Below are positions 19,139-28,245 of a DNA stretch of 64,000 nucleotides, in pieces. The notes under the pieces are model-generated. The model worked only from the letters and a program-made list of their open reading frames with translations, was not told the origin of the DNA and did not search any database. The position numbers were made by a program, and so were the translations under genes. Source of the DNA: Thalassobellus sp050294475 (GTDB taxonomy: Bacteria > Bacteroidota > Bacteroidia > Flavobacteriales > Flavobacteriaceae); NCBI GenBank assembly GCA_050294475.1, contig JBNKOE010000021.1:62001-126000 (forward strand). Reading direction: 5' to 3'. The stretch's first letter is position 1, and each line of letters opens with the position of its first letter.

Positions 19139-20047
19139 ATGAAAACAAATAGATTTTTGACGTATAATATGTTGCTTGTTGTTATTGTAATTTTAAGTTC
19201 CTGTAGTAAAATAAAAAAGGAATTTTATGATAATGGCTCAATAAAAAGAGAATACCATTTAAAAAACTCAAATTATGATGGTACTTATAAAGAATACTAT
19301 TCTAATGGGAATTTAAAATTATTACATAGTTATAAGAATGGAAAACTTATTGATTCATCATTATTTTATGATGAAAAGATCTCTTCAAAAATCGATTTTA
19401 TAAGATATTATAATAATGACAGTATAAAAGAGATAGTCTTTGAAAATGGTGTCATTCAAAAAGAAGGATTTATTAACAAAGAAAACATAGCTGTTGGTAA
19501 ATGGAATTTTTATAATGAAAAAGGTTTGTTGGATATAATAAGAGAATACAAAATTATTAATGGTGAGCAATATTTAAACCAATCATGGTATTTAAATGGT
19601 AAAGGAGATACTATCTATGGTGGTAATTTCTCTAAAATTGATATCGTGAAAGACACTATTTCTTTGTTAGAGCCCTTTAGAGCAGTTGCCTATTTATATG
19701 TTCCTCTTTTTGAAGAGGAAAATTCACAAGCAATTGTTTGTCTTCCATATGAAGATGAAGTGAATTTTGATGAAAATTTCGCTAATGATGGTAAAATTAG
19801 ACTAGATACTTTTTTCAATCTAAAAAGGGACATTAAAAATAAACAATGGTTTCCAAACAACAATCCTAATTATACAGTTGTTTTTGGTAAAAAATTTAAA
19901 ACTTCTGGAAAAAAAATCATAAGAGGATATATTTTAGAATATTATGAAAATAATAAAGATATTATTAGAAGAGAAGAAAGAAAGATATATTTTGAAAAGG
20001 AAGTGTACGTAAAAAACGATAATTTACCATCTCCCGCCAATTTGTAA
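19139..20047 (+). CDS. Lipoprotein with YwqK/MORN-like repeats, candidate immunity protein
   Basis: A 302-aa lipoprotein: signal peptide with lipobox LSSC, lipidated Cys22. Residues about 26-170 carry short repeats of the YwqK/MORN variant type (FYDNGSIKREYHL, GTYKEYYSNGNLKLLHSY, GKWNFYNEKGLLD). The C-terminal 130 residues are unassigned. YwqK-family proteins are often annotated as antitoxins. The start lies one base after the stop of the Rhs-core protein, so translation is probably coupled. Such coupling right behind a variable Rhs tip is the classical place for an immunity gene. The lipoprotein anchoring would put it in the envelope. Function is inferred from position and repeats. Confidence 0.72.
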   Translation: MKTNRFLTYNMLLVVIVILSSCSKIKKEFYDNGSIKREYHLKNSNYDGTYKEYYSNGNLKLLHSYKNGKLIDSSLFYDEKISSKIDFIRYYNNDSIKEIVFENGVIQKEGFINKENIAVGKWNFYNEKGLLDIIREYKIINGEQYLNQSWYLNGKGDTIYGGNFSKIDIVKDTISLLEPFRAVAYLYVPLFEEENSQAIVCLPYEDEVNFDENFANDGKIRLDTFFNLKRDIKNKQWFPNNNPNYTVVFGKKFKTSGKKIIRGYILEYYENNKDIIRREERKIYFEKEVYVKNDNLPSPANL

Positions 20048-20133
20048 CTAATAAAGTGTACTGTTGACCCGCTCTGCGAAGTCTGTGACTTCGTAGCGTC
20101 AATAGTAAGATGTAAAAAAATCATAGTAAAGAG

Positions 20134-20196
20134 CCCCGCTGTTCCCTAGTATGTGCTACCGCTAGTTTCCAAAACTAGTGGCGTTAAGAGTGAGCA
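20134..20196. repeat. 63-bp direct repeat, copy 1
   Basis: This unit begins ccccgctgttccctag and contains hairpin 2 of the family. It matches copy 2 at 20318-20380 at 58 of 63 positions by eye; the copies are 184 bases apart. Confidence 0.85.
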
Positions 20197-20317
20197 AATA
20201 ACATTAAAAAAACAGCGTTCTGTTTTGTAATAAACGGTCTTGAATTTTATGTGAGAATAAAAGTAGTAATTACCCTTTACTACCGCTAGTCTGTGACTAG
20301 TGGCGTTAAGAGTGTCT

Positions 20318-20380
20318 CCCCGCTGTTCCCTAGTATGCGCTACCGCTAGTTTCCAAAACTAGTGGCAGCAAGAGTAAGCA
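20318..20380. repeat. 63-bp direct repeat, copy 2
   Basis: This is the second copy of the unit at 20134-20196 and contains hairpin 4. The five differences lie outside the hairpin stem. Confidence 0.85.
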
Positions 20381-20386
20381 CAAAGT

Positions 20387-20425
20387 AAAAAAGCGAGTGT
20401 ACAATCTAGTATGCTCGTTTCTTTT
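20387..20425 (+). terminator. Weak terminator-like hairpin
   Basis: The arms aagcgag (20391-20397) and ctcgttt (20414-20420) pair with one G-T wobble, with A residues before and a T-rich tail after. It may be the final stop for transcripts from the Rhs locus. Confidence 0.4.
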
Positions 20426-20888
20426 ATGTAGTAATTAAGTTAAATGTGAATTTGATACATTATTCATCAATTCCGCTAGCGTTCGTCTGTGACGAGAGAC
20501 ATATTGAGTGTCCAAAGTGTATCTATTTTAAAGCTAGTATAAAAATTATTACATTAAAAACAATAAAAGCATAGCATTATATAAACAATGCGTAAGTTTA
20601 TTCCTTAATTTAAAGATTGATGCGTATTATTTGGTCTTTCTTATTTTATTTTCTTGCGAAAAATCTTCGGTCATAAAACTGCACTATTTTTATACGTAAT
20701 TGTTATTAATATTTTTTTGAGAAGCCTTGTTTATATAAACTTTCACCGTGTTTTGTTATATCAATTATGATATGAAAATACTAAGTAATTAAAAATTGAT
20801 TTTTTGAAGAAATAAATTTAATAGGAAAAATAGTATTATGTTTCAGGAAAAATATTATTATATTTAGGGGTGATATTGATGATTGCAA

Positions 20889-23624
20889 ATGAAAAAAATA
20901 TTTCTTTATAGCCAAGATAATTTTGAATTTTTGGTTAACATTTTACCAGAAACAAATAAATTAACATATTACTTCTTTAGTGAAATAAAACAACTAAAAA
21001 CTGCAATAAAGCAACTGAATCCAGAAGCTTTATTTCTTGATGTTGTAGAGTTTAATAGTGAAATTTCAGCATGTTTAGATTTAATTGATAATAAAACTAT
21101 TATTATCTCTAGAAAGCTTAAAAGCATACCTAAAAAAAATAAAGACATTCATTTTTTACCAGATGAGTTAAATAAAGAAAGTGTATTTAATTTGTTTTCA
21201 AAGTTAAATATAATAGGTCAAAATATATCCTCACTAACAGGAGTTCAAGCCAGTAATATTAATAAAGGACCTAAAAATTTAAGTAATCAAAAACTTCTAG
21301 AACTTTTAATGAATAATTTACCTGATGCTATTTATTTTAAGGATAGAATGTCTAGGTATACAAAAATTAATGAACCAGAAGCATCAATTTTACAAATAAA
21401 CAATCCAAATGAAGCAATTGGGAAAACGGACGCTTGTTTTTTTGATCAAGCATTGAGTGAGAAAATACTTGACGAAGAACAGACTTTAATGGAAAGTGGT
21501 ATTCCTTTAGTAAATAAGTTACATCGTATTAAAACTATTACGGGAGAAAGGCATGCACTTTCTACCAAAGTACCTTTAATAAATGAAGACCACGAGTGTA
21601 TAGGTTTAGTAGGCATTACGAGAGACATTACTAACGAGTATTTGGCAAAAAAAGAGCTGCTTGCAGAAAAGAAATTGATGGATTTTATGATGAATAATGT
21701 TCCAGACTATATATATTTTAAAGATACGAATTTAAAATATATTAGAGTAAATAAATCAATTGCAGATGTTTATAAAACAGATATAAATGAAATAATTGGG
21801 AAGTCTGATTTAGATTTTTTTCCAAAGAAAATTGCAGATAAGTTTCATAAACAAGAAACCGAAGTTATACAGAATGATGTAAAAATAATAGACGAAGTAC
21901 AAAAATTAAAAAACTCTGAAGGCAAAACAATTTGGATTTCTTCAACTAAAGTCCCAATAAAGGATGAGTTTTCTAAAATTATAGGTTTAGCAGGGATTTC
22001 TCATGATGTTACTTTGGTACAACAAACTAAACAATATTTAGAAAAAGCAAAAGCAAAAGCAGAAGAAGCTAATAGAGCAAAAAGTTTATTTCTAGCAAAT
22101 ATGTCTCATGAAATTAGAACACCTATGAATGGTATAATTGGAATGGCAGATATATTAAGTAAATCTCAGCTTGATGCTACTCAAAAAGAATATTTAGATA
22201 TTATAACCAAATCAGGAAAAACCTTACTGTCATTAATTAACAATATTTTAGATTTTTCAAAAATAGAATCTGGAAAAATGGAGTTAGAGACTGTACCTAT
22301 TAATATTAGAAGCGTTATAGAAGAAGTAGCTGATATTCATGTTGTACATGCTACATCAAAATCGATAGCTATTTTAACTTATATAGATCCAGAAGTGCCA
22401 GAATATGTTGGTGGTGATTATGTTCGTTTAAAACAAGTTATTACTAATTTAGTAAATAATGCAATTAAGTTTACTTCTGAAGGTGAAGTTGTTGTTAATG
22501 TTAGTTATGTAGGCATTATTAATGGAATTCACAACATACAATTTGATGTTAAAGATTCTGGTATTGGAATTACAGAAGAAAATCAAAAAAAATTATTTAA
22601 ATCATTTTCTCAAGTAGATGCTTCTACAACAAGAGAGTTTGGAGGTACAGGTTTAGGGCTTGCAATTTCTCAAAAGTTAGTTGCTTTAATGGGAGGAGAA
22701 TTGTCTTTAAAAAGTATTCCTGGTTCTGGATCTACATTTTATTTTAAAGCAAAATTTAATACTTCTGTTGGTGTTAAAAGCAATAAATCTTTTTTAAGTA
22801 AAAAGCAACTTCGTGGAAAACACATTGTTATTGTTGATGATAATGAAACCAATAGGTTAATATTTAAGAAATATCTTGAAATTTGGGAAGTAAAGGTATC
22901 TGAATTTAAAGACGCAATTGAAGCATTGTCTTTTTTAAAGAATGAATATAATTCAGATAATTTAATTGATTTGGTTCTTGTTGATTATCATATGCCAGGA
23001 ATGGACGGTAGAGAATTTGCACAAAGAATTAAGAAAGATGAAAGATTAAGTAATTTGAAATTGATTTTATTATCATCAATAACAGATGCTTTATCAACAT
23101 CAGAATTGAAACATATTGGTTTTGAAACAGGGCTTAATAAGCCAATTAAAATGAACCAATTATTAAATGTAACCTTAAAGGTTTTTGGAGTACCGCAGGC
23201 AAAAGAAGTATTTAAAAGTGAAGAGAATGATAATCATTTATTAAGTTTAAAAAATAAAGAGTTTCTTATAGTAGAAGATAACTTAATAAATATTAAAGTA
23301 GCTGAAATAGTGTTGAGAAAATTGTCTAACCATGTTAAAGTTGCGAGAAATGGATTAGAAGCAGTTAATCTTTTTAAAGAGAATGAGTTTGATGTTATAT
23401 TGATGGATATAAAAATGCCTGTTATGGATGGTGTGGAAGCTACATTAAAAATAAGAAAATTAGAAAAAAAATTAAACACCAAAGACCCAGTTAAAATTAT
23501 TGCAACTACTGCAAATACTTTTCAAGAGGATGTTGAAATATGTATGGATAGCGGTATGGATGCTTTTCTTGAGAAACCGTTTAAGAGGGAAGATTTGTTG
23601 AGTATTTTGCAACAATTAATGTAA
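20889..23624 (+). CDS. Hybrid sensor histidine kinase with two PAS and two receiver domains
   Basis: A 911-aa soluble protein without membrane segments. The ATG at 20889 is preferred over a TTG six bases upstream. Residues 1-110 look like a degenerate receiver fold (KIFLYSQDN, ALFLDVVEF). Two PAS domains of the same type follow (about 135-250 and 261-385; both contain the pattern NxPDxIYFKD). Then come HisKA with phosphoacceptor His407 (ANMSHEIRTPMNG), HATPase_c with NLVNNAIKFT, DSGIGI and GGTGLGLAIS, a receiver with Asp699 (VDYHMPGMDG), and a second receiver with Asp840 (LMDIKMPVMDG). All catalytic residues look intact, so a phosphorelay is likely. The signal is unknown. There is no response regulator gene beside it; an Hpt partner may be elsewhere. 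Confidence 0.95.
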   Translation: MKKIFLYSQDNFEFLVNILPETNKLTYYFFSEIKQLKTAIKQLNPEALFLDVVEFNSEISACLDLIDNKTIIISRKLKSIPKKNKDIHFLPDELNKESVFNLFSKLNIIGQNISSLTGVQASNINKGPKNLSNQKLLELLMNNLPDAIYFKDRMSRYTKINEPEASILQINNPNEAIGKTDACFFDQALSEKILDEEQTLMESGIPLVNKLHRIKTITGERHALSTKVPLINEDHECIGLVGITRDITNEYLAKKELLAEKKLMDFMMNNVPDYIYFKDTNLKYIRVNKSIADVYKTDINEIIGKSDLDFFPKKIADKFHKQETEVIQNDVKIIDEVQKLKNSEGKTIWISSTKVPIKDEFSKIIGLAGISHDVTLVQQTKQYLEKAKAKAEEANRAKSLFLANMSHEIRTPMNGIIGMADILSKSQLDATQKEYLDIITKSGKTLLSLINNILDFSKIESGKMELETVPINIRSVIEEVADIHVVHATSKSIAILTYIDPEVPEYVGGDYVRLKQVITNLVNNAIKFTSEGEVVVNVSYVGIINGIHNIQFDVKDSGIGITEENQKKLFKSFSQVDASTTREFGGTGLGLAISQKLVALMGGELSLKSIPGSGSTFYFKAKFNTSVGVKSNKSFLSKKQLRGKHIVIVDDNETNRLIFKKYLEIWEVKVSEFKDAIEALSFLKNEYNSDNLIDLVLVDYHMPGMDGREFAQRIKKDERLSNLKLILLSSITDALSTSELKHIGFETGLNKPIKMNQLLNVTLKVFGVPQAKEVFKSEENDNHLLSLKNKEFLIVEDNLINIKVAEIVLRKLSNHVKVARNGLEAVNLFKENEFDVILMDIKMPVMDGVEATLKIRKLEKKLNTKDPVKIIATTANTFQEDVEICMDSGMDAFLEKPFKREDLLSILQQLM

Positions 23625-23668
23625 TTTATAAGTGAAATACATGGTAAATCATTTAAGCCTTTTGGTTA

Positions 23669-24847
23669 TTACAGTTTAGTGGTTATAATAACAATCTTTT
23701 CATTATTAATATTAGTAGTAAAAAAGATGTAGCAATTACCACCATCTTTAATGTTGAATTTTTTACGAATTTGCTGAACGGTTTCAGGAAAATTTCTAGT
23801 GGTTATATTGGCTTTGGTAATATTAAGTTTTTTAACAGATTTTTTATTGTAGTTTATAATGCGTTCAATTTTAAAACTTCTACCAGGGAATTCTAATTTT
23901 GTTTCACTTGTATATAAATGAGAATGTTTATGTAGTTTAAAAACACTTAATTGGTTTGTTATGGAATGAAATCCACCACTCTTTAAAATAGCGCTGTTTG
24001 GCTCGTATAAATAGGTGAGAGGTTTGTTGTATTTTGAGTTTATTAACTTTTCGTTTTCAAAAGAAAAAATAAAGGATTCATGTTGGTCTTTTTTGATGTT
24101 TACAGTTTCAATAGAAATGTCTTCTTTAAAACCATTTTCTAAAATCCAGAGTAATTCTTTTACCTCATTATTTATAGCTACTATGTGTATGGTTTTAACA
24201 TGTTTTAATTCATTAATCCCAATCGATAAATCGAGTAGAGGAGATGTTTTAATTAAGATGTTTTTAGAGTGCTTAAAAAGTAATTCTAAATGTCGAGGTA
24301 CATTGGGTAAACAATCATTTAAAAAGAATACTTTTCCTTTGCTATCATGTCGTCTTGAGGGATCAACATAAATCCAATCAAAGTTTTTATTAGCGTTTTG
24401 TATATATTCAATACCATTAGTGTGAATGGTTGTAATATTTTTAACTTCTAACTGTTTGTAATTATGATTAACAATATTAGAAAGCAATTCATTTATTTCG
24501 CAATGTTCAACCGTTTTTAAGTGTTTTGAAAAGTAAAAGCAATCTACACCAAAACCACCTGTTAAATCTATTATAGAGTTACCAGATATTAAATTTGATT
24601 TATATTTTGCTGAAATTTCCGAGGACGTTTGCTCAATATTTAACTTGTTAGGATAGTATATGTTTTTACAATGAAACCAAGTTGGTAATTTCTTTTCGCA
24701 ACGTTTTTTAGCTTCAATTTGTTCAATTATTTCTTTGGTTTCAACCGAGTTGAAATTGGAACCTTTTAGCAAAAGTGATGAAATATCAGAATTTAAATTA
24801 TTGTTTATGAATTCTTGTATTTCAATATTTAATAAAGATTTATTCAA
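23669..24847 (-). CDS. Class I SAM-dependent methyltransferase with THUMP-like C-terminal domain
   Basis: A 392-aa protein. The Rossmann SAM-binding motif IIDLTGGFGVD is at residues 92-102, the acidic end of strand 2 is in EHCEINE, and the catalytic-type motif VDPSRR is at 161-166. The last 60 residues (TTRNFPETVQQIRKKFNIKD) fit the THUMP-like domain seen in this Bacteroidota family, which points to an RNA substrate. The exact target is not known. It follows the AI-2E-type permease gene by 6 bases on the same strand and is probably cotranscribed with it. It converges with the histidine kinase gene across a 44-base gap with no obvious terminator. Confidence 0.88.
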   Translation of the reverse strand: MNKSLLNIEIQEFINNNLNSDISSLLLKGSNFNSVETKEIIEQIEAKKRCEKKLPTWFHCKNIYYPNKLNIEQTSSEISAKYKSNLISGNSIIDLTGGFGVDCFYFSKHLKTVEHCEINELLSNIVNHNYKQLEVKNITTIHTNGIEYIQNANKNFDWIYVDPSRRHDSKGKVFFLNDCLPNVPRHLELLFKHSKNILIKTSPLLDLSIGINELKHVKTIHIVAINNEVKELLWILENGFKEDISIETVNIKKDQHESFIFSFENEKLINSKYNKPLTYLYEPNSAILKSGGFHSITNQLSVFKLHKHSHLYTSETKLEFPGRSFKIERIINYNKKSVKKLNITKANITTRNFPETVQQIRKKFNIKDGGNCYIFFTTNINNEKIVIITTKL

Positions 24848-24853
24848 GTGAAA

Positions 24854-25942
24854 CTACAGATTTTTGGTAAGTTTTTGAACAATTTTATTTTCAGATAAAA
24901 ACTCTTTTAAAATAACTTTTATTGCGGTGTAAGCTGGTATAGCAAGAATAAGACCTATAATGCCAAATAAAATACCTGTTATTAGAATGACTAGAAAAAT
25001 TTCTAGGGGATGAGATTTTACACTTTTAGAAAAAATAATAGGTTGGCTACCAAAATTGTCAACGAGTTGTCCAATTATAAATACAACAAACACCCATGAA
25101 GTTTTTGGTAAAATAATATCACTAAACGATTCGCCTAGGTTACTAGTCATGGTAAGTGTAAGCATTAAAAAAGCACCAATTAAAGGCCCAACATAAGGCA
25201 CTAAATTAAGTAAAGCACATAAAAAAGCAATTACAATAGCATTTTCTACTCCAATAATAACTAACCCAATGGTGTAAATAATAAATAAAATAAGTATTTG
25301 AAAAATTAATCCAACAAAGTATCTGGATAATAAATCTTTAATTTTATCAGAAGATTTTTTCCAACGAGATTCTTTATCTTTTGGTATAAAAGTTATAATG
25401 CCACTTTCAAATAGTTTGCTATCTTTTAAAAAGAAAAAGGAAATGAAAAGTACTGAAAACAATCCAATACTAAAGCTTCCTAGTCCACCAATAATTGAGT
25501 TTAAAAAATCTGGTATAAGAGAGTAATCTATTTTAGATAGGAGGTTCGATTCTTTTAAAGACTCTTCAATATCAATTTGATGGATGTTAAAATATTCAAT
25601 AATTTCAACATATAAATTCTCGACATTACCTTGTAATTCATTTATATTTAAAAGTGATAAATTTTTGCCTTGTTCTACTACTAAAGGAATAAACAAGCCT
25701 ACTAAACCAAAGAATACACTAAGTAAAATAATCATGGTAACAATAACAGCAATGGTATTTTTAAATTTTAATCGGTGTTCTAAAAAAAGCACAATAGGTC
25801 TTCCTATTAAAGAGATAACAGCAGCAATAGCAATATATCCTATAACAGATTGTATTTGATATAAAAAATATAATACTAAGGCAATGCCAAGCATAATACC
25901 GACAGCTCTTAAAATACCGTTAGAAATTGATTTAGAATTCAT
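24854..25942 (-). CDS. AI-2E family transporter (PerM-like permease)
   Basis: A 362-aa integral membrane protein with about seven to eight hydrophobic segments: a cluster in the first 90 residues, an interrupted soluble region (about 95-150), and a C-terminal cluster. The C-terminal pattern (NLVPYVGPLIGAFLM, then VDNFGSQPIIFSKSVKSHPL and the final LAIPAYTAIKVILKEF) is characteristic of the family. Members export AI-2 or act as sodium/proton antiporters; most have no known substrate, and no autoinducer gene is nearby. The start at 25942 (MNSKSISNG) gives the usual family length. Confidence 0.93.
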   Translation of the reverse strand: MNSKSISNGILRAVGIMLGIALVLYFLYQIQSVIGYIAIAAVISLIGRPIVLFLEHRLKFKNTIAVIVTMIILLSVFFGLVGLFIPLVVEQGKNLSLLNINELQGNVENLYVEIIEYFNIHQIDIEESLKESNLLSKIDYSLIPDFLNSIIGGLGSFSIGLFSVLFISFFFLKDSKLFESGIITFIPKDKESRWKKSSDKIKDLLSRYFVGLIFQILILFIIYTIGLVIIGVENAIVIAFLCALLNLVPYVGPLIGAFLMLTLTMTSNLGESFSDIILPKTSWVFVVFIIGQLVDNFGSQPIIFSKSVKSHPLEIFLVILITGILFGIIGLILAIPAYTAIKVILKEFLSENKIVQKLTKNL

Positions 25943-26017
25943 TTAGTAAATATAATAATTTGTAGGTATCAAGTAAGTATGACTTCAATAATCTTTTTAG
26001 AGTTGTAAAGGAGAATA

Positions 26018-26518
26018 TTAAAGAACTTGCTTGGTTATCTCATATAAGGCAATATTGGTTGCTTGAACCACATTCATACTGCTATTTTGTCCAAACATAT
26101 TAATATGAATTATCGCATCCGAAATGTTTAATATGTTTTCTGACACACCAAAATTCTCATCACCAATAACTAATGCAATGGGTTTTTCTATTGTAAACAG
26201 AAAATTATGTATAGGTTTGCTTTTGCTTGTTATTTCTAATGAAATGATTTGGTAATTGTCATTTTTTAAATCATTAATAACTTTTGAAGCAGATTCACAT
26301 ATTTCATAATCAACCACTTTTTCAGTAGCTCTAGAGGTTTTTGTTACTTTTCGTCCAATACTAATGTGTTCGCCACATAGGATTAGTTTTTCTACGCCAA
26401 AAGCATCAGCAATTCTAAATAGACTACCAATATTTGGTGCGTTAGTAACATTATCGCAAACTAATGTGATTGGAAATTTTTTAGATTTAAAATTAGTATT
26501 GTAGTGGTTGAGCTGCAA
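26018..26518 (-). CDS. TrmH/SpoU-family RNA methyltransferase
   Basis: A 166-aa protein, a compact SPOUT methyltransferase. The three family motifs are present: NAPNIGSLFRIADAFG near residue 27 (motif 1, with the catalytic-type Asn and Arg), VIGDENFGVS near 117 (motif 2), and MNVVQATNIALYE near 146 (motif 3). It lacks the N-terminal L30e-like substrate-binding domain of RlmB, so it is the short form. It probably 2'-O-methylates a tRNA or rRNA ribose; the target cannot be told from the sequence. It lies 75 bases after the divergent boundary with the permease gene on the same strand. Confidence 0.92.
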   Translation of the reverse strand: MQLNHYNTNFKSKKFPITLVCDNVTNAPNIGSLFRIADAFGVEKLILCGEHISIGRKVTKTSRATEKVVDYEICESASKVINDLKNDNYQIISLEITSKSKPIHNFLFTIEKPIALVIGDENFGVSENILNISDAIIHINMFGQNSSMNVVQATNIALYEITKQVL

Positions 26519-26545
26519 TATTATGTGTATGTGTTTATTTGTTAG

Positions 26546-26884
26546 CTAATCTCTAATCAATATTTTGTTAAAAGCACTAGCTTTTTTGTTTTCACTCAAC
26601 CAAATAGCTATTGGAACAGTACCGCTTAAAGTAGTAATAAACCCTAATTCCCAGAATAAAAAGGTAAAAATAATTGCTGCAATTACACCCGCAATTATTA
26701 TTAAATTGTTTGGTTCTGCATGTAATCTGTTTATGTGCCTTTTAGTGTGGTTTCCACAATGTTTACATCTTTCATTTATTTCAATACCAATTTCATCTTT
26801 TAAATCATATCTATTACTAGATTTAACTTTAATTGAATTTGTTTTTTTACAAGATTGGGAACTACAATAATAATATAACTTCAT
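26546..26884 (-). CDS. Small membrane protein with N-terminal zinc-ribbon-like cysteines
   Basis: A 112-aa protein of unknown function. The first half has two cysteine pairs (C7/C12 in YYYCSSQSCKK and C39/C42 in CKHCGNH), suggesting a small zinc ribbon. The second half has two hydrophobic segments (IIIAGVIAAIIFTFLFWELG and the short following one around LSGTVPIAIWL). It starts 8 bases after the DUF4159 gene stop on the same strand, so it is likely in that operon. No specific family was recognised. Confidence 0.75.
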   Translation of the reverse strand: MKLYYYCSSQSCKKTNSIKVKSSNRYDLKDEIGIEINERCKHCGNHTKRHINRLHAEPNNLIIIAGVIAAIIFTFLFWELGFITTLSGTVPIAIWLSENKKASAFNKILIRD

Positions 26885-26892
26885 AACTATAT

Positions 26893-27534
26893 TTAGTTTT
26901 CAAAAACATATTTAACAATGTTAGCGCCCATTTTAAGTGCTTTTTCTCTAATATCTTCAGGATCGTTATGTACTTCAGGGTCTTCCCATCCGTCTCCTAA
27001 ATCACTTTCATAAGTAAATAATAATAAAAGCCTGTTTTCATTAAAAATACCAAAAGCTTGTGGGCGTTTACCATCATGCTCATGAATTTTTGGTAAGCCA
27101 TTTGGAAATTTATAAGCGATGTTAAAAATTTCGTGACTTGAAGGTAATTCTACTAAATCTTTATTCGGAAATACTTTTTTTAATTCTTTGATGATATAAG
27201 GTTTTAAACCATAATTATCATCGATATGTAAAAAACCACCAGAGATTAAATAATTACGAAGGTTTTCGGCATCGGTTTCACTAAAAAACACATTACCATG
27301 ACCTGTCATATGTAAAAACGGATATTGAAAAATATCGCTACTTCCTGTTTCAACAGTTTCTGGTTTTGCAGTTATTTTAGTATTAATATTTTCATTACAA
27401 AAACTAATTAAGTTTTTTAACGCCGTTGGGTTTGCATACCAATCGCCACCACCTTGATATTTTAAAAGCGCTATTTCTTGAGAAAATAGGTTAAAGGATA
27501 AAAGTGAAAACATAAAAATGCAAAATACCTTCAT
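26893..27534 (-). CDS. DUF4159 domain-containing exported protein
   Basis: A 213-aa protein with a signal peptide (ending LFSQE). The rest is a single DUF4159 domain: ALLKYQGGGDWYANPTAL, FLHMTGHGNVFFS, the GGFLHIDDNYG block, and LPSSHEIFN. The fold is thought to resemble class I glutamine amidotransferase/ThuA-like domains; its function is not established. The gene begins 6 bases after the RsmE gene stop, inside a run of closely spaced minus-strand genes (PPIase, RsmE, DUF4159, small membrane protein), an arrangement common in flavobacteria. Confidence 0.9.
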   Translation of the reverse strand: MKVFCIFMFSLLSFNLFSQEIALLKYQGGGDWYANPTALKNLISFCNENINTKITAKPETVETGSSDIFQYPFLHMTGHGNVFFSETDAENLRNYLISGGFLHIDDNYGLKPYIIKELKKVFPNKDLVELPSSHEIFNIAYKFPNGLPKIHEHDGKRPQAFGIFNENRLLLLFTYESDLGDGWEDPEVHNDPEDIREKALKMGANIVKYVFEN

Positions 27535-27540
27535 ATAAAA

Positions 27541-28245
27541 TTATTCGTTTATAAAAGCGACGCTATGGCAAGCTACAATAGCAGCAGTTTCAGTACGTAA
27601 TCTAGTGTCTCCCAAAGTTACAGGAATAAATTTGTTTTTAATGGCTGTTTCTATTTCTTTAACAGAAAAATCACCTTCGGGGCCAATTAAAATAGTAACG
27701 TTTACTTTAGGCTTTAGTTCGTTTTTTAAAGATTTTCTATCGGTTTCTTCGCAATGTGCGATAAATAAATCGCCATTAAAATCTTGCTTTATAAAGTCTT
27801 TAAACAGTATGGCTTCATTAAGTTTTGGCATATAACAATTTAAAGATTGTTTTGTTGCCGATTGTAAAATTTTTTCAAAACGTTCTGGTTTAATTATTTT
27901 ACGTTCGCTATGCTCACAAATAATAGGAGTGATGCTATCAATACCTATTTCTGTAGCTTTTTCTAAAAACCATTCGTACCTATCGTTCATTTTTGTTGGT
28001 GCTACAGCGAGGTGTAAACTATAATCTCGTTTAGCTTGAAATGTTTTAGAAACAATGGTAACCATACACTTTTTTATGTCTGGAATTGTTACTTCGGCAT
28101 CAAACAACCAGCCTTTACCGTTTGTAATATGCAAGGTGTCTCCAATATTTTTACGTAGTACTTTTACAATATGTCTGCTTTCTTCTTTGTCGAAAGTAAA
28201 TTGCGAAGTGTTATCGTTTATATTTGGATTGTAAAAAAGCTGCAT
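27541..28245 (-). CDS. rsmE: 16S rRNA (uracil1498-N3)-methyltransferase RsmE
   Basis: A 234-aa SPOUT methyltransferase that methylates N3 of U1498 in 16S rRNA. An N-terminal PUA-like domain (HIVKVLRKNIGDTLHITNGKG) comes first. The C-terminal knotted domain carries LIGPEGDFSVKEIE and LGDTRLRTETAAI, the SAM-binding signature of RsmE. Length is normal. Its ATG overlaps the PPIase stop by one base (TAATG), showing translational coupling. Confidence 0.97.
   Translation of the reverse strand: MQLFYNPNINDNTSQFTFDKEESRHIVKVLRKNIGDTLHITNGKGWLFDAEVTIPDIKKCMVTIVSKTFQAKRDYSLHLAVAPTKMNDRYEWFLEKATEIGIDSITPIICEHSERKIIKPERFEKILQSATKQSLNCYMPKLNEAILFKDFIKQDFNGDLFIAHCEETDRKSLKNELKPKVNVTILIGPEGDFSVKEIETAIKNKFIPVTLGDTRLRTETAAIVACHSVAFINE

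Larger units (their letters stand above)
20064..20497. repeat. Family of five hairpins with covarying stems
   Basis: Hairpin 1 is at 20064-20102 (inner stem cgaagtc/gacttcg, loop tgt). Hairpins 2 and 4 (20159-20181 and 20343-20365) have the stem ccgctagttt/aaactagtgg and loop cca. Hairpin 3 (20283-20303) has ccgctagtc/gactagtgg and loop tgt. Hairpin 5 (20482-20496) has ttcgtc/gacgag and loop tgt. Hairpins 2 and 3 are followed by cgttaagagt and hairpin 4 by cagcaagagt. Stem sequences differ in a way that keeps pairing, which suggests that the structure is selected. Confidence 0.75.
20048..20888. other. Non-coding region with covarying hairpin repeats downstream of the Rhs locus
   Basis: No credible gene was seen in either strand. 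The first 450 bases contain five hairpins of one family and a 63-base direct repeat (listed separately). A weak terminator-like hairpin lies at 20391-20420. The last 350 bases are plain A/T-rich sequence leading to the histidine kinase; TATATTTA near 20861 resembles a -7 box. Confidence 0.6.

Noticed and set aside
20064..20497. CRISPR-like array
   Set aside because: Repeats are few and of different types, spacing is irregular, and there are no cas genes.
22983..22985. First receiver domain of the kinase at 20889 might be degenerate
   Set aside because: Asp699 and the VDDN acidic pair are present and the K of LNKPIK is in place, so it looks functional.
24015..24371. 118-aa plus-strand reading frame
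   Set aside because: It is the antisense shadow of the methyltransferase gene and has no protein-like features or start context.
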